From positions 110,653 to 174,652 of the forward strand of contig NZ_BOOU01000052.1 of NCBI RefSeq assembly GCF_016863395.1: a DNA stretch of 64,000 bases, written 5' to 3'. Shown here in pieces: positions 51,990-60,007 of this stretch (position 1 is its first letter; each line of letters opens with the position of its first letter). The translations under genes were made by a program, and so were the position numbers. Origin of the DNA: Sphaerisporangium rufum. GTDB lineage: Bacteria > Actinomycetota > Actinomycetes > Streptosporangiales > Streptosporangiaceae. The notes beneath the pieces are model-generated. The model had not been told where the DNA came from. It did no database searches and saw only the letters and a list, made by a program, of their open reading frames with translations.

Positions 51990-54900
51990 TCACGGTCGCG
52001 AAGAAGGCTGAACCGCGTCGTTGTCGATCGCGGCCTCGTAGAACGCGTCGGCGAGCGCCGCGATGACCTCCTGGCCCCTGGGCCCGTCGGTGAAGAAGTA
52101 GTCGGCCATGGTGTTGTGCGCGTGCTGGTTGTCGGCGACGGCCTCGCTGACGGCGGACTGGAAGTCCGCCGACTCCACGAACTGCTTCTTGGAGTTCACC
52201 CGGGTCTGCTGGACCAGGTTGGTGTCGGCGAGCAGCCGCTGCAGGAGTCCCTGCACGAACTCCTGGATCTGGGACCTGGCGAACGACTCGGCACCGAAGA
52301 GGTCGTTCAGCTTCTCGATGACGACCTGGAGCGCGACGTACTTCGGCTCCTTCCTGGTGCCGGTGCCGGCCGCGCCGATCCCCTTCAGCTGCCCGTCCCC
52401 GGTCAGCGAGATGTCGACCGGGATCCCCTTGCTGTGCTTCACGCCGGCCAGCACCACGTCCGATAGGTCGACGTCGGCGCTCCAAGAGGAATCGGCGATG
52501 ACCTTGTCCAGCAGCCGGAGGAAGATCGAGAGCATCTCCAGGTACGGGTCGCCGTAGTCGAGAATCTGGCTCATGAAGTCGTACAGCCGCACGTAGGTGG
52601 CGACGTCCTTGCGGAAGAGGTCGAGCGTGTTGAGCGTGACCTTGTCGTCGGCCTCGATCGCCGCCGCGTAGCGACGCCGGAACTCGTGCTGGGCCGGGCT
52701 GATCGCCGCCGAGAGCGCGTTGTTGCCCTTGCGGGCGACCCACAGCTCGGCGACCTGGCGGACCTGCTCCCTGGTGTAGACCCCTGCCTGGGCGAGCTTG
52801 TCCGCCAGGTTGATGACGACGTACGGGTCGGTCTCGGTCTCCAGGGTGGCGTCGGTGTAGTACGGCTCGAAGGCGGCCCTGATGTCGTCGGGCTTGTTGA
52901 CGAAGTCGATGACGAACGTCTTGGCCTTCTGCTCCCCGCCGGCGGTGCGGTGGGTGCGGTTGAGCCGGGAGAGCGTCTGCACGGCGGTGACCCCCGACAG
53001 CCTCTTGTCGACGTACATCGCCGAGAGCAGCGGCTGGTCGAAGCCGGTCTGGAACTTGTTGGCGACCAGCATGACCTTGAACGTGTCGCCCTTGAACGCC
53101 GCGGCCAGATCGGCGCCCGCTCCGGGGTTCATGTTGGCCTCGGTGAACTCGACGTCCTTGGCCGGCGCCGGCCCCCAGTCCTGGCTCCACGTCTCGTCCT
53201 CGGGCATCGACACCGAGCCGGAGAAGGCGACTAAAGTCCGGTAGTTGTACGACGCGTCCTCGGCGGCCCGCCTGGCAATGTAGGCGTCGATGGCCTTCTT
53301 GTACTTCACCGCCGCCTTGCGCGAGTCGGTGACGACCATCGCCTTCGCCCGGCCTTCCAGCAGGTGGGCGACGCTGACGTGGAAGTGTTCCACGATGATC
53401 TGCACCTTCTGGCCGATGTTGGTGGGGTGCAGCTTCACCCACCGCATCAGCCCCTTGCGCGCGGCCGACTCCTCGACCTCGCCGCCGTCGCCGCTCTCGG
53501 CCTTGCCGATGATCTGCAACGCGGTCTCGTACGACTGGTACCCCTTGAGCACGTCGAGGATGTAGCCCTCCTCGATCGCCTGCTTCATCGAGTACAGGTG
53601 GAACTCGCGCGGCCGGCCGTCCGGCCCCTTCCGGCCGAACAGCTCCAAGGTCTTGTTCTTCGGCGTCGCGGTGAAGGCGAAGTAGGAGATGTTCTTCGAC
53701 TCGGCCCGCTCGGCCATCTCCGCGGCCAGGACCGTCTCGACGTCGACCGGGCCACCGTCCTCGATGTCCTTGATCTCCTCGGCGGTCAGCACCTGCTTCA
53801 GCTTCGAGGAGATCTGCCCCGACTGCGAGGAGTGCGCCTCGTCGGCGATGACCGCGAACCGCCTGCCCTTCAGGCCGGAGTCGGCCCGGATCTCGTCGAG
53901 CGCGAACGGGAACGTCTGCACCGTCACCGCGATGATCAGCTCGCCGTTCTTCAACGCCTGGGCCAGCAGGCCGGACTTCGACGTCGCGCCGGCCTTGCGC
54001 ACGTCCTCGGGGCTGATCGTCGCAACGATGTTCCCGCTGCCGTCGATCTGCCGGATCGCGTCCTGGAGCTGCCCGTCGAGCACCGTCCGGTCGACGACCA
54101 CGATGACCGAGTCGAACACCTTCCGGTCGTCGACGTGCAGCCGGGCGAGGCGGTGCGCGGTCCAGGCGATCGTGTTCGTCTTCCCCGATCCGGCGGAGTG
54201 CTCGATCAGGTATCGCTGGCCGACCCCCTCCTCGGCCACGGCCTCCACGATCTTGGTGACCGCCTCCCACTGGTGGAAGCGGGGGAACAGCATGCTCGTC
54301 CGGCGCACCGGCGTGCCGGTCGCGATGTCCCACTCCTCCCTGGTCTCCACGATCATCAGCCGGCCGATGATGGTGAGCCAGGCGTGCTTCTCCCAGATCC
54401 GCTCCCACAGGTACGCCGTCGCCGACCGCCCGCCGGTGGCGGGCGGGTTCCCGGCACCGTTCTCGTAGCCGACGTTGAACGGCAGGAAGTGCGTATCCTC
54501 GCCCTCCAGCCGGGTGGTCATCGCGGCCAGGCCGTTGGAGACCGCGAAGTGCACCAGCGCCCGGTGCCCGAACGACAGCAGCGGCTCGCGCCGGCCGCCG
54601 GTCAGCGGGTTGCGTTCCTTCTGGTACTGCCGGATCGCCTCGGTCAGCGACTGGGTGAAGTCGGTCTTCAGCTCCACCGTCGCGACCGGGAGCCCGTTGA
54701 CGAAGAACACCAGGTCGATGCTGCGCTGGTCGGCGGTCGAGAAGTGCACCTGCCGCATCACCCGGACCCGCATCGCCGCGTAGTGCGCGTTCGTCGTCTC
54801 GTTCAGCGATGTCTCCGGCCGGAACTGCGCCATTTTCAACCGGCCGCCGCCGATGTACTGCACCCCACCGCGCAGGATGTTCAGCATCCCGCCGCCGTGC

Positions 54901-55142
54901 TCCAGCGGCCGGTCCAGCGCCGCGGCCAGCACATCGAGGAACTTCCCCGCCGACCCCGCCGCCTTCAACGCCTTCTCGTACGCCGCCTGCTGCGTCGCCC
55001 CCAGCCAGGCGAACAGGTCCTCGGGAAAGAGCGCCCGCTCTGGGTCGTACCCGGTGTCGTTCTCCGAGTACAGCCAGCCGTGGGCCGCAAGGTGTTCGCA
55101 GATCTCAGCCTCGAAGGCGACCTCATGGTGGTCGGCCATCAC
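51990..55142 (-). CDS. hsdR: Type I restriction enzyme, R (nuclease/translocase) subunit
   Basis: This is a 1050-residue HsdR. The N-terminal PD-(D/E)xK nuclease has Asp143 and Glu157-x-Lys159 (DLVFFVNGLPVATVELK). The SF2 motor follows with Walker A EHSAGSGKT (314-322), the DEAH box (IADEAHSSQSG), TATPKNKTLELFG and later helicase motifs (QTGFDQPLLSAMYVDKRL, QTLSRLNRTHR). A C-terminal helical region would bind the methylase core. It cuts DNA far from unmethylated target sites after ATP-driven translocation. The start overlaps hsdS as GTGATGG (GTG 55142 or ATG 55139). Confidence 0.96.
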   Translation of the reverse strand: MMADHHEVAFEAEICEHLAAHGWLYSENDTGYDPERALFPEDLFAWLGATQQAAYEKALKAAGSAGKFLDVLAAALDRPLEHGGGMLNILRGGVQYIGGGRLKMAQFRPETSLNETTNAHYAAMRVRVMRQVHFSTADQRSIDLVFFVNGLPVATVELKTDFTQSLTEAIRQYQKERNPLTGGRREPLLSFGHRALVHFAVSNGLAAMTTRLEGEDTHFLPFNVGYENGAGNPPATGGRSATAYLWERIWEKHAWLTIIGRLMIVETREEWDIATGTPVRRTSMLFPRFHQWEAVTKIVEAVAEEGVGQRYLIEHSAGSGKTNTIAWTAHRLARLHVDDRKVFDSVIVVVDRTVLDGQLQDAIRQIDGSGNIVATISPEDVRKAGATSKSGLLAQALKNGELIIAVTVQTFPFALDEIRADSGLKGRRFAVIADEAHSSQSGQISSKLKQVLTAEEIKDIEDGGPVDVETVLAAEMAERAESKNISYFAFTATPKNKTLELFGRKGPDGRPREFHLYSMKQAIEEGYILDVLKGYQSYETALQIIGKAESGDGGEVEESAARKGLMRWVKLHPTNIGQKVQIIVEHFHVSVAHLLEGRAKAMVVTDSRKAAVKYKKAIDAYIARRAAEDASYNYRTLVAFSGSVSMPEDETWSQDWGPAPAKDVEFTEANMNPGAGADLAAAFKGDTFKVMLVANKFQTGFDQPLLSAMYVDKRLSGVTAVQTLSRLNRTHRTAGGEQKAKTFVIDFVNKPDDIRAAFEPYYTDATLETETDPYVVINLADKLAQAGVYTREQVRQVAELWVARKGNNALSAAISPAQHEFRRRYAAAIEADDKVTLNTLDLFRKDVATYVRLYDFMSQILDYGDPYLEMLSIFLRLLDKVIADSSWSADVDLSDVVLAGVKHSKGIPVDISLTGDGQLKGIGAAGTGTRKEPKYVALQVVIEKLNDLFGAESFARSQIQEFVQGLLQRLLADTNLVQQTRVNSKKQFVESADFQSAVSEAVADNQHAHNTMADYFFTDGPRGQEVIAALADAFYEAAIDNDAVQPSSRP

Positions 55143-56353
55143 GCCGCCCCACGCACGTCGATCTCCCCCGTCACAGCCGCCGAGATCAGCGCGCCTCTGC
55201 GCTCCCGCGAGAGTTCGATGAACCGCCTGGTTTCGCCGATCAAGGTGTCGATAGCAGCAACTTTCGTATCCAAGTCAACAGCAATTCGGCGCTGTAAATT
55301 AAGAGAGAAGATCGGCAACGGCAACTCACGCAGAGCCCCTACATTGAAGTGTCCTTGAATTGCTCCAACGGAGCCTTCATTGATACGAGAAGCGGCCACA
55401 GGAGAATTGAGATACCAGACAAGAAAATCTGCGTCAATCCCTGCCCCCGGGCGAACTATGAGTATATCAATAGCATTAGCACCATCAAGCGATTTAGGGA
55501 TCTTGGCGGCTGCACCAGCCTGACCAGTTCGGACCACAACAACATCTCCCGCATTGAGGCGAGACTTGGGGTTTGCTTCATCACCTTCAGCGGAGATGTA
55601 CACCAGGTCACGAGCAGAAACAGATCCTCGGCTGATGTTAAGGCCGCGCAGGGCAGGTACGCCGTCATCTACATACCACCGGGAAGGCTGCACGACGATG
55701 CCGACAGTGACGTCTCGGACTACGCGTTTCAGAGGCTGCTGCGCCTGAGCGTTAAGGAAGGCGGCACCGGTGACTGCCTCGCGACGTTCGTGGAGCAGCT
55801 CGATCAGGCGCTGCTGCTCCTCGATGAGCGTGTCGATGCGGACGGTCTCGCGGTCGAGATAGTCAACGACAGCGCGCTGATACATGAGGGGAGGCACGGT
55901 CAGCCGAAACTGCTTCAGAGCTTCGCACGTAAGGCCGCCCTTCGTGCTTCCGTTCTCCTCGCTGAGGTATCGGAGCTCGTCGTAAGCCGCCCTGAGTGAC
56001 CACAAAAGATAATCCGGAACCCACCGGCTCGGGTCAGGAGTAACGTACGCAACGTGCTGGTTCAGCGTGGCCTCAATGTCGAGGATGGTTGCCATGCCGC
56101 GAGTCTTCCCCTGGCCCGTCAGACCGACCAGAACAGAGCCGGGAGCAACAACTGGCAGGTGGCACTCTCGGAGGGCCGCGGCAGTCACGAACTGTTCGGC
56201 TCGAGTGACACGAGACTCGTTGACGACGGAGCTGTTCAGCCATGGGACGGCACCACTGTCCCAATAGATGGTGCTGTCCCGCCTCGGAGTCGATCCGTTG
56301 CCGATCCGAGCCGTGCGCCCAAGCTTTTCTACGGGCCAGGACCTGTCCATCAC
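55139..56353 (-). CDS. hsdS: Type I restriction-modification specificity subunit
   Basis: This 404-residue HsdS has two target-recognition domains (about 1-150 and 205-360). Each is followed by a conserved helix: YLDRETVRIDTLIEEQQRLIELLHERREA and VDLDTKVAAIDTLIGETRRFIELSRERRGAL. The near-identical helices form the coiled coil setting the spacer of the bipartite target. TRD sequences are AT-rich and unlike the neighbours, as usual for these exchangeable domains. The start overlaps the hsdM stop with the same GTGATGG junction that joins hsdS to hsdR. Confidence 0.95.
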   Translation of the reverse strand: MMDRSWPVEKLGRTARIGNGSTPRRDSTIYWDSGAVPWLNSSVVNESRVTRAEQFVTAAALRECHLPVVAPGSVLVGLTGQGKTRGMATILDIEATLNQHVAYVTPDPSRWVPDYLLWSLRAAYDELRYLSEENGSTKGGLTCEALKQFRLTVPPLMYQRAVVDYLDRETVRIDTLIEEQQRLIELLHERREAVTGAAFLNAQAQQPLKRVVRDVTVGIVVQPSRWYVDDGVPALRGLNISRGSVSARDLVYISAEGDEANPKSRLNAGDVVVVRTGQAGAAAKIPKSLDGANAIDILIVRPGAGIDADFLVWYLNSPVAASRINEGSVGAIQGHFNVGALRELPLPIFSLNLQRRIAVDLDTKVAAIDTLIGETRRFIELSRERRGALISAAVTGEIDVRGAA

Positions 56354-58095
56354 TGCTCGACCTCCCTCAGGAGGTCGAGGATCTTGGTGACCTGCTTTTC
56401 CAGGTCGGCGTCGATTTCGGCGAGGGGGCGGGGTGGGACGTACTTGTAGAAGTGGCGGGTGAAGGGGATCTCGTAGCCGATCTTGACCTTGGTCCAGTCG
56501 ATCCAGGCGTCGGGGACGTGCGGCTTGACCTCGGTGTCGAAGTACGCCTGGATGACTTCGACCTTGGCCGCGGCGCCGGCAGTCGAGCCGCCGTAGGTGA
56601 AGGGCACGTTCTCGGTGTCGCGCTTCTTGGCGTCGGGCTTCGGGTTGCCCTTGCGATCGACGACGGGCTTGCCGGCCTCGTCCAGGAGGGGCCGTTCGAC
56701 GGTGGCGGCCCAGTAGCCGAACTCGTCGTTGCGCAGCACCTTGGAGAAGTCCGGGTCGGCGTCGGTGAAGTCGGCGTACAGCCGGACGACCTGGGCGCGG
56801 TCGGTGTCACTGATCTCGCGGCCCTTGGAGCCGAGGTTCTTGCGCATCTTAGTCCAGAACGACGTGCCGTCGATGAGCTGGACCAGGCCCTTACGGTCGG
56901 GGTGCTTGGTGTTGTCGAGGATCCAGATGTAGGTGGCGATGCCGGTGTTGAAGAACATGTTGGTCGGCAGCGCGACGATCGCGTCGACCAGGTCGTTCTC
57001 CAGCAGCCACTTACGGATGTTGGACGGGCCGGACTCGGCGGCGCCGTTGAAGAGCGGCGAGCCGTTCATCACGATCCCGGCCCGGCCGCCGCCGTCCTCG
57101 GGGGCGCGCATCTTGTGCGCCAGGTGCAGCAGGAACAACATCTGGCCATCCGAGGTGGCGGGCAGGCCCGGCGCGAAGCGGCCGTACGGGCCGGCCTCGT
57201 CGCGCTCCTTGGTGACGGCCTTGGCGTACTGCTTCCAGTCGACGCCGTACGGCGGATTGGACATGCAGAAGTCGAACTGGCGGCCCTTGAAGGCGTCGTT
57301 GGTGAGCGTGTTGCCGAAGGCGATGTTGGACGCGTCGTGGCCCTTGGCGAGCAGGTCGGACTTGCAGATCGCGTACGACTGCGGGTTGTACTCCTGGCCG
57401 TAAAGGCTCAGCCGGGCGTCCGGGTTCTGGGCGAGCAGGTGGTCCTCGGCCACGGTGAGCATGCCGCCGGTGCCGGCGGTGGGGTCGTAGATCGTGCGGA
57501 CGATCCCGGCCTCGGTCAGGGCGGCGTCCTTCTCGGCGAAGAGCAGGTCGACCAGCAGCCGGATCGCGTCACGCGGCGTGTAGTGGTCACCGGAGGTCTC
57601 GTTCGCGGCCTCGTTGAACTTGCGGATGATGTACTCGAACGCGTCCCCCATGTCGGCGTTCGACACGACGTCGGGGTGCAGGTCAACGGCGGCGAAGGAC
57701 TTCACGATCTCGCGCAGGAGACCGGCCTTCTCCAGGGCGATGATCTCCTTCTTGAAGTCGAAGTACTCGAACACATCGACGTCGGCGGAGAACCGGTCGA
57801 TGTAATCGACGAGGTTGTCCTCAAGCCCGTCCGCGTCCTGCAGCAGGTTGGCGAAGCCGTACTTCGAGGTGTTGTAGAACGGCCGGCCGGTGGCCCTTTT
57901 GACCTCGATCCGGAGCCGGTTCGGGTTCTGGTGTGCTGAGGCCAACTCTCGGACGGTCTCGCGGTCCGCCTCCAGAATGCAGTCGAGGCGCCGGAGGATC
58001 GTGAACGGGAGAATCACGTTCCCGTACTGGTTGGGGCGGTAGGGACCCCGAAGCCGATCCGCGATCGACCAGATGAAACTACCAAGTGTGCTCAC
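56350..58095 (-). CDS. hsdM: Type I restriction-modification methylase subunit
   Basis: This 581-residue N6-adenine methyltransferase has the N-terminal HsdM helical domain (IWSIADRLRGPYRPNQYGNVILPFTILRRLD), motif I DPTAGTGG (204-211) and catalytic motif IV NPPY (280-283) in SNPPYGVDW. With HsdS it methylates host target sites. GTG 58095 with SD GAGGAG is preferred; the frame is open 21 codons further without an SD. It is the promoter-proximal gene of hsdM-hsdS-hsdR, with a candidate -10 TATGAT at 58184-58179. Confidence 0.95.
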   Translation of the reverse strand: MSTLGSFIWSIADRLRGPYRPNQYGNVILPFTILRRLDCILEADRETVRELASAHQNPNRLRIEVKRATGRPFYNTSKYGFANLLQDADGLEDNLVDYIDRFSADVDVFEYFDFKKEIIALEKAGLLREIVKSFAAVDLHPDVVSNADMGDAFEYIIRKFNEAANETSGDHYTPRDAIRLLVDLLFAEKDAALTEAGIVRTIYDPTAGTGGMLTVAEDHLLAQNPDARLSLYGQEYNPQSYAICKSDLLAKGHDASNIAFGNTLTNDAFKGRQFDFCMSNPPYGVDWKQYAKAVTKERDEAGPYGRFAPGLPATSDGQMLFLLHLAHKMRAPEDGGGRAGIVMNGSPLFNGAAESGPSNIRKWLLENDLVDAIVALPTNMFFNTGIATYIWILDNTKHPDRKGLVQLIDGTSFWTKMRKNLGSKGREISDTDRAQVVRLYADFTDADPDFSKVLRNDEFGYWAATVERPLLDEAGKPVVDRKGNPKPDAKKRDTENVPFTYGGSTAGAAAKVEVIQAYFDTEVKPHVPDAWIDWTKVKIGYEIPFTRHFYKYVPPRPLAEIDADLEKQVTKILDLLREVEQ

Positions 58096-58178
58096 TAGGC
58101 TCCTCGGGGGGTCACTCAGCGTGCATGGCTGCGCCGCCCCACAATGCGCGTACAGCAAGGGGGGAACACGTAAGCGGC

Positions 58179-58205
58179 ATCATATTTCTTGCGTGACCGT
58201 TCCAA
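58179..58205 (-). promoter_or_regulatory. Candidate hsdM promoter
   Basis: On the minus strand TTGGAA (58205-58200) and TATGAT (58184-58179) are 15 bp apart, a short spacer. They lie in an AT-rich stretch about 85 nt before hsdM. Confidence 0.35.
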
Positions 58206-58218
58206 TACCGATATCCCG

Positions 58219-58410
58219 TCACCGAATCTCGTAATTCGGCAGGCGGCGGAACAACAGGCACGTCCCGATGCACGCCACCTGGAGATCTGGCGTGCGCCGC
58301 GGGCCGTCGAGGAAGCTCACCCGCCCCACCGGCGACCACCCGTCGCCGGTGGGCGCCGTTCGCCCAGAGCCGGATGGGACGCACCGGGCGCACATCCCGG
58401 GGAACGACAT
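58219..58410 (-). CDS. Possible small Cys-containing protein (63 aa)
   Basis: This 63-codon minus-strand frame between hsdM and the membrane protein gene has high GC in third positions and two Cys pairs (MCARC and ACIGTC). It reads SFPGMCARCVPSGSG at the start and CLLFRRLPNYEIR at the end. No SD or leaderless -10 stands before the ATG, and I know no matching family. The remaining sequence of the 58096-58630 gap has no better candidate. Confidence 0.25.
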   Translation of the reverse strand: MSFPGMCARCVPSGSGRTAPTGDGWSPVGRVSFLDGPRRTPDLQVACIGTCLLFRRLPNYEIR

Positions 58411-58630
58411 ACGGACGACGTGGCCACCGAACCGGGATGCCTCGCCGCGACACCGGCAGGCGGTTCCGGCCCTCCAGGCCGCCGCCTAACGTCGCCAAGC
58501 GACCAGCGGCGCCACCCGGGCCCGCGAGACCCGGCCGACCGCGCCACGCGCCACGTCCATGCCGGAGCACTCGGCGGGCGCCCGACTGCGCCCGTTCTTC
58601 CCCCTATCGGAAAGCGGTGGCCGTTCTCCC

Positions 58631-59770
58631 ATGTCCAGCGGTCCGGCTCGGCGAGAGCCTTTCCCGGCGGTCCAGCGCATCCGGTACACCGTGTGGTGCG
58701 CCGGGCTGGCCGTCCTGTTGCTGATCACCAGCACCCAGGCATGGGTATGTGATCACGCGGTGCTCCTCTCGCTGTGGGAGTTGCCACAGCACGACGGACG
58801 GGACGTCAGCGGGCATGGGATGAGCGCGCTTGGCATGCTGCTGCTCGCCCTCGCGCTGACCCTGCTCGCCGCCTGGTGGCCGGCCCGCCCGGTGGTGCTG
58901 TGCGCGCTGCTCGCGGCGGTGCTGAGCTTCTTGAACACCATGTGGCTGCACCAGGCGCTCACTGGCACTCCCACCCGCCTTCCCGGATTCCCGGCCTCGA
59001 TCACCGCCGGCCCCGGAGTGGCCGCCGCGCTCGCCGAGACGCTCGCGCTCATGCTCGGCCTGGGTCTGCTGGCCCTGGTCGACAGCGCGCCCGACGTCCA
59101 GGCGGCGCCGGGGCGGCCCGTGGCCGGCTCGGCGTCCCGCACGGCTGCCGCCGCCGTCCGCCCGCCCGACGGCTGCCCGGCGAGGCACCGCGCCCTCGTC
59201 CCGCAGCCTGCCGACCGCGCCGCACAGCCTGCCGGCCTCGGCCCGCAGCCTGCCGGCCTCCCCCGCCGGCTCCGGTACGCCGCCCAGGGGTCCGTGCTCG
59301 CCGTGCTGCTCCTGCTCGCCGAGACGCTGCCGTGGGCGGCCCGCCACCTTCGCCACCCGGACGGCACCGAGACGACCGGGCACCTGTCGCTGTGGGAGTT
59401 GGCCGCCGGGTCGGCCGGTGACCGCCTGGTCCCGGCCGCCGAGCTGGCGCTCACCCTGCTGGTCGTCTCCTGCCTGCTGATGCTGCTGATCGCCGCCGAA
59501 CCGGATCGCTTCGTCGCCGCCTGGGTCCTGCTGTCGCTCGTCCTCACCCTCCCGGCCGCCGTCCGGCTGCACCTCGCCCTGTCCGCGTCCCCGATGGGCG
59601 ACGAGGGCGCGACGCTGACGGCGCTTCCCGGCGAGGCGGTGGCGCTCGCCGTGCTCATCGCGGCAATGGTGGCGGTCGCGGCGCTGCTCCTCCCCCGGGG
59701 CCGGCGAACCTTCCGCAGGCGGCGGACCGCCCCGGCATCCGGCGAGCCCGGCGCCCATCGCGCCCCCTGA
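58631..59770 (+). CDS. Eight-TM membrane protein with internal duplication
   Basis: This membrane protein is about 379 residues long. Two halves of four TM segments each are joined by a hydrophilic Pro/Ala/Arg linker of about 65 residues. Each half contains LSLWEL followed by a long helix and then an LHxAL helix end: LLSLWELPQHDGRD and MWLHQALTGTP in half one, HLSLWELAAGSAGD and RLHLALSASP in half two. This points to an old tandem duplication. ATG 58631 or 58559 may be the start; neither has a clear SD. I do not recognise the family or a substrate. Confidence 0.65.
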   Translation: MSSGPARREPFPAVQRIRYTVWCAGLAVLLLITSTQAWVCDHAVLLSLWELPQHDGRDVSGHGMSALGMLLLALALTLLAAWWPARPVVLCALLAAVLSFLNTMWLHQALTGTPTRLPGFPASITAGPGVAAALAETLALMLGLGLLALVDSAPDVQAAPGRPVAGSASRTAAAAVRPPDGCPARHRALVPQPADRAAQPAGLGPQPAGLPRRLRYAAQGSVLAVLLLLAETLPWAARHLRHPDGTETTGHLSLWELAAGSAGDRLVPAAELALTLLVVSCLLMLLIAAEPDRFVAAWVLLSLVLTLPAAVRLHLALSASPMGDEGATLTALPGEAVALAVLIAAMVAVAALLLPRGRRTFRRRRTAPASGEPGAHRAP

Positions 59771-59954
59771 ATCCCCTTCTGGCGGCCCGGCCTTCACTCC
59801 GGGCCGCATTCCGGTCGGCGCCCATCGCGGCGATGAAACGCCGTAAATAGCCGATAGCTTCCACCTAGTGCAATTGACGGGACCAACCACGCTCTATCTG
59901 ACAAACAACGCAGACTTGATGAGTTGATCTCCCTTTCCGCCGGGAAATCTGCGT

Positions 59955-59960
59955 TACGGT
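59955..59960 (+). promoter_or_regulatory. -10 (TACGGT) of DUF6571-like gene
   Basis: TACGGT lies 47 nt before GTG 60008, leaving a short 5' UTR with a purine-rich GGGGG ribosome-binding site. The rest of the 59771-60007 gap is AT-rich and shows no gene. Confidence 0.4.
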
Positions 59961-60007
59961 GGGGCCGGGGCTTACCGCGGTGCCGAAGGTGGACAAGGGG
60001 GATCGGC

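Noticed and set aside
58189..58752. 187-codon plus-strand frame in the hsdM upstream gap
   Set aside because: It is Arg/Pro-rich without domains and runs into the membrane protein gene in another frame. It reads like noise.
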